A stretch of 64,000 nt of DNA, from the NCBI RefSeq assembly GCF_011290685.1, contig NZ_JAANYN010000003.1, forward strand, positions 293,341-357,340, written 5' to 3'. The notes under the pieces are model-generated. The model worked only from the letters and a program-made list of their open reading frames with translations, searched no databases and was not told the origin of the DNA. The position numbers and the translations under genes are program-made. Shown one piece after another: positions 62,087-64,000 of this stretch; positions within the stretch are counted from its first letter, which is position 1, and every line of letters starts with the position of its first letter. The DNA comes from Cyclobacterium plantarum. GTDB lineage: Bacteria > Bacteroidota > Bacteroidia > Cytophagales > Cyclobacteriaceae.

Positions 62087-63226
62087 TTATCTTAAAAGGC
62101 TTCGGGATATAACTATTTTTTGAATCTCTGAAGTGCCTTCATAAATCTGCGTGATTTTGGCATCACGCATCATGCGTTCTACATGGTATTCCCTAACATA
62201 ACCATAACCCCCATGGATCTGTACCGCCTCTGTTGTGGTTTCCATGGCAACTTTTGAGGCATACAATTTGGCCATGGCACTGAGTTTGGAATAATCTTTA
62301 CCCATATCTTTGGTTTTTGCAGCTTTCATGCAAATCAGTCTTGCTATTTCAATTTCCATATCCATATCAGCCAGTTTGAACTGGATGGCCTGATGTTCTG
62401 AGATGGGTTTTCCAAAGGTGTATCTTTCCCTGGCGTATTGCAATGACCTTTCAAAGGCCCCTGAAGCGAGTCCCAAAGCTTGAGCCGCTATGCCGATCCT
62501 ACCTCCGTTCAGGGTCTCCATGGCAAATTTAAACCCAAATCCCAGGTCCCCTATCCGGTTTTCTTTGGGTATTTTTACATCCGAGAACATCAGTGAATGA
62601 GTGTCTGATGCCCTTATACCCATTTTATCCTCTTTTTTGCCAATTTCAAAGCCAGGCCAGCCTTTCTCCACGATAAAAACAGAAATACCATGATGGCCTT
62701 TTGTGCTGTCCGTTTGGGCAATTACCAGGTAAATGTCTGCGGTATTCCCGTTGGTTATCCAATTTTTGGTACCATTGAGCAAATAATGGTCTCCCATGTG
62801 AGTGGCAGTGGTCTTCTGAGAGGTGGCATCTGATCCGGCTTCTGGTTCTGATAATGCAAAAGCTCCCAATGATTTTCCGGAGGCCAGCGGTATTAAATAT
62901 TGTTGTTTTTGCTGGTCATTGCCGTATTTTTCCAAGCCCCAGCAAACCAGGGAATTGTTGACAGACATGATGACAGCAGCAGAGGCATCGATTTTGGAAA
63001 TTTCCTCCATGGCCAAAACATAAGAAATGGTATCCATGCCCCCTCCTCCGTATTCCGGACTGCTCATCATGCCCAAAAACCCCATTTCTCCCATTTGGAG
63101 AATAAGCTCCTTCGGGAAGGTTGCTGCAATGTCTCTTTCAATGACACCAGGTAACAATTGGGTACTGGCAAAATCTCTGGCAGCTTCCCGGACAGCCAGT
63201 TGCTCTTGGGTATATTCGAAATCCAT
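62087..63226 (-). CDS. Acyl-CoA dehydrogenase (short-chain/butyryl type)
   Basis: FAD enzyme that introduces the alpha-beta double bond of acyl-CoA in beta-oxidation, passing electrons to ETF. The 379 residues have the normal family layout: helical N-domain, beta middle domain with FALSEPEAGSDA and NGTKNWITNG, helical C-domain. Catalytic Glu 363 is in IYEGTSEIQ. Full length and position of Glu favour the short-chain/butyryl group over long-chain or isovaleryl. Possible substrates beyond that are inferred. Single gene between the AraC gene and a terminator serving the upstream peptidase gene. Confidence 0.93.
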   Translation of the reverse strand: MDFEYTQEQLAVREAARDFASTQLLPGVIERDIAATFPKELILQMGEMGFLGMMSSPEYGGGGMDTISYVLAMEEISKIDASAAVIMSVNNSLVCWGLEKYGNDQQKQQYLIPLASGKSLGAFALSEPEAGSDATSQKTTATHMGDHYLLNGTKNWITNGNTADIYLVIAQTDSTKGHHGISVFIVEKGWPGFEIGKKEDKMGIRASDTHSLMFSDVKIPKENRIGDLGFGFKFAMETLNGGRIGIAAQALGLASGAFERSLQYARERYTFGKPISEHQAIQFKLADMDMEIEIARLICMKAAKTKDMGKDYSKLSAMAKLYASKVAMETTTEAVQIHGGYGYVREYHVERMMRDAKITQIYEGTSEIQKIVISRSLLR

Positions 63227-63276
63227 GTCTGGTCAGTTAAAAGTCAAAACCTGAATAATATACGCTAAAAAATAAA

Positions 63277-63299
63277 AAAGGGGCAATTTATGCCCCTTT
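63277..63299 (-). terminator. Terminator of the membrane zinc peptidase gene
   Basis: Arms AAAGGGGCA (63277-63285) and TGCCCCTTT (63291-63299), 5-base loop. On the minus strand the stem is followed by a T-run. It lies 23 bases past the peptidase stop. Confidence 0.88.
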
Positions 63300-63322
63300 A
63301 ATTCATATATTTTCGAATTGGG

Positions 63323-64000
63323 TTATTCTCTGCCACCAAAGAAAATAAAGAAATAATACGCCAAAGTGGCCATGGAAGCAATTGCTGCCACCACATAGGT
63401 CATCGCGGCCCATTTCAATGCATCTTTTGACATGCCATATTCCTCAGGGGTGACAATATTACGTTCCTGCACCCAGGCGAGAGCTCTTTTACTGGCATCA
63501 AATTCAACGGGTAAGGTTACCAGACTAAAAAGGGTCAGCATACTGTAGGCCCCTACGACGACGACTCCCACTGCCTCATAAGGAAGCCCGAACAGGGCAA
63601 TTCCTCCAAATAAAGAGGCAATCAGCACAAAATTCAGAATTTTACCACTGACGTTTTGAATTGGCACCAGGGTAGACCTCAATTGAAGCCAAGTGTAGGA
63701 CCGGGCGTGTTGTACCGCATGTCCGCACTCATGAGCTGATACGGCTGTTGCCGCAGCATTTCGGCCATAGTAGACATCAGGACTAAGATTTACCGTTTTG
63801 TTCATCGGATTGTAATGGTCAGACAACTGGCCTTCCACGCAGTTAACTCTTACATTATGGATACCATGATCTGCCAACATCAATTCTGCGATTTCTTTTC
63901 CGGAAAGATTGGCCTTTAAGGCGGTCTGAGAATATTTCCTGAATTTATTCTTGAGCTTATTGCTCACCACATAACCAATGATCCCAAATACAACTACAAT
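63323..64000 (-). CDS. Membrane zinc metallopeptidase (YugP family), 5' end cut by window
   Basis: The frame has no stop up to the window end: at least ten codons (IVVVFGIIGY in front of VVSNKLKNKF) lie upstream of the GTG at 63970, and they form the first membrane helix, so the true start is beyond 64000. Visible part 225 residues: the zinc motif HECGH in SAHECGHAVQHARSY, helices in the middle and C-terminal part, ending FIFFGG. This is the YugP-type Zn-peptidase-2 family, usually about 225-235 residues, of unknown substrate and probably facing the cytoplasm or membrane. Confidence 0.88.
   Translation of the reverse strand: MVVVFGIIGYVVSNKLKNKFRKYSQTALKANLSGKEIAELMLADHGIHNVRVNCVEGQLSDHYNPMNKTVNLSPDVYYGRNAAATAVSAHECGHAVQHARSYTWLQLRSTLVPIQNVSGKILNFVLIASLFGGIALFGLPYEAVGVVVVGAYSMLTLFSLVTLPVEFDASKRALAWVQERNIVTPEEYGMSKDALKWAAMTYVVAAIASMATLAYYFFIFFGGRE

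Overview
The window reads as chromosome of a member of the Bacteroidota, most likely order Cytophagales and plausibly family Cyclobacteriaceae. The grounds are: type IX secretion (T9SS) B-type C-terminal sorting domain, PorP/SprF-like protein, two SusC/SusD transporter pairs, a LruC-domain protein, the bacillithiol enzyme BshC, a group II GGGP-synthase-family protein, and TAnnTTTG promoter-like motifs in place of Shine-Dalgarno-led genes. The placement is inferred from gene content, not from a phylogeny. I saw no tRNA or rRNA gene, CRISPR array, insertion sequence or integrase.

Layout. 1-9.1 kb is housekeeping: a minus-strand run of M16 peptidase, ispF, mnmD and a cut-off lipoprotein; the copper ATPase copA with a small metal-binding partner; and, divergent from these, bshC, a 5-formyltetrahydrofolate cyclo-ligase and a small secreted protein, facing a PQQ-type sugar dehydrogenase lipoprotein across a perfect bidirectional terminator. 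9.6-18.2 kb is a surface module: a lipoprotein plus LruC protein, then an operon of a T9SS-sorted repeat adhesin, a PorP/SprF-like protein and a protein with two OmpA domains. 18.2-19.5 kb is 1.3 kb without a convincing gene, including an extremely A-rich, C-poor tract.

19.5-35.6 kb is the most unusual part. A SusC/SusD outer-membrane importer is followed on the same strand by seven amide-hydrolase-type genes: four twin-arginine-exported amidase-signature enzymes that alternate between two subtypes (A-B-A-B), a twin-arginine-exported acetamidase/formamidase family protein, a secreted asparaginase-fold protein with a changed catalytic motif, and an amidase lipoprotein. No glycosidase is present. 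It looks like a polysaccharide-utilization locus in which the sugar hydrolases are replaced by amide hydrolases: import of an amide-bearing compound and stepwise deamidation in the periplasm. This is inference from architecture; the substrate is unknown. A bidirectional terminator separates it from a convergent second SusC/SusD pair with a companion lipoprotein (35.8-41.3 kb).

41.8-64 kb returns to general functions: M23 peptidase, aspS, a YhhN membrane protein, a large non-SusC TonB-dependent receptor, a three-gene RND efflux operon, an MltF-like lytic transglycosylase, a carotenoid desaturase-family enzyme, a FrnE-like DsbA protein, a holin-like/small basic protein/GGGP-synthase cluster, an AraC-type regulator, an acyl-CoA dehydrogenase and a membrane zinc peptidase cut by the window end. 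A dense run of six inverted repeats lies between aspS and the YhhN gene.
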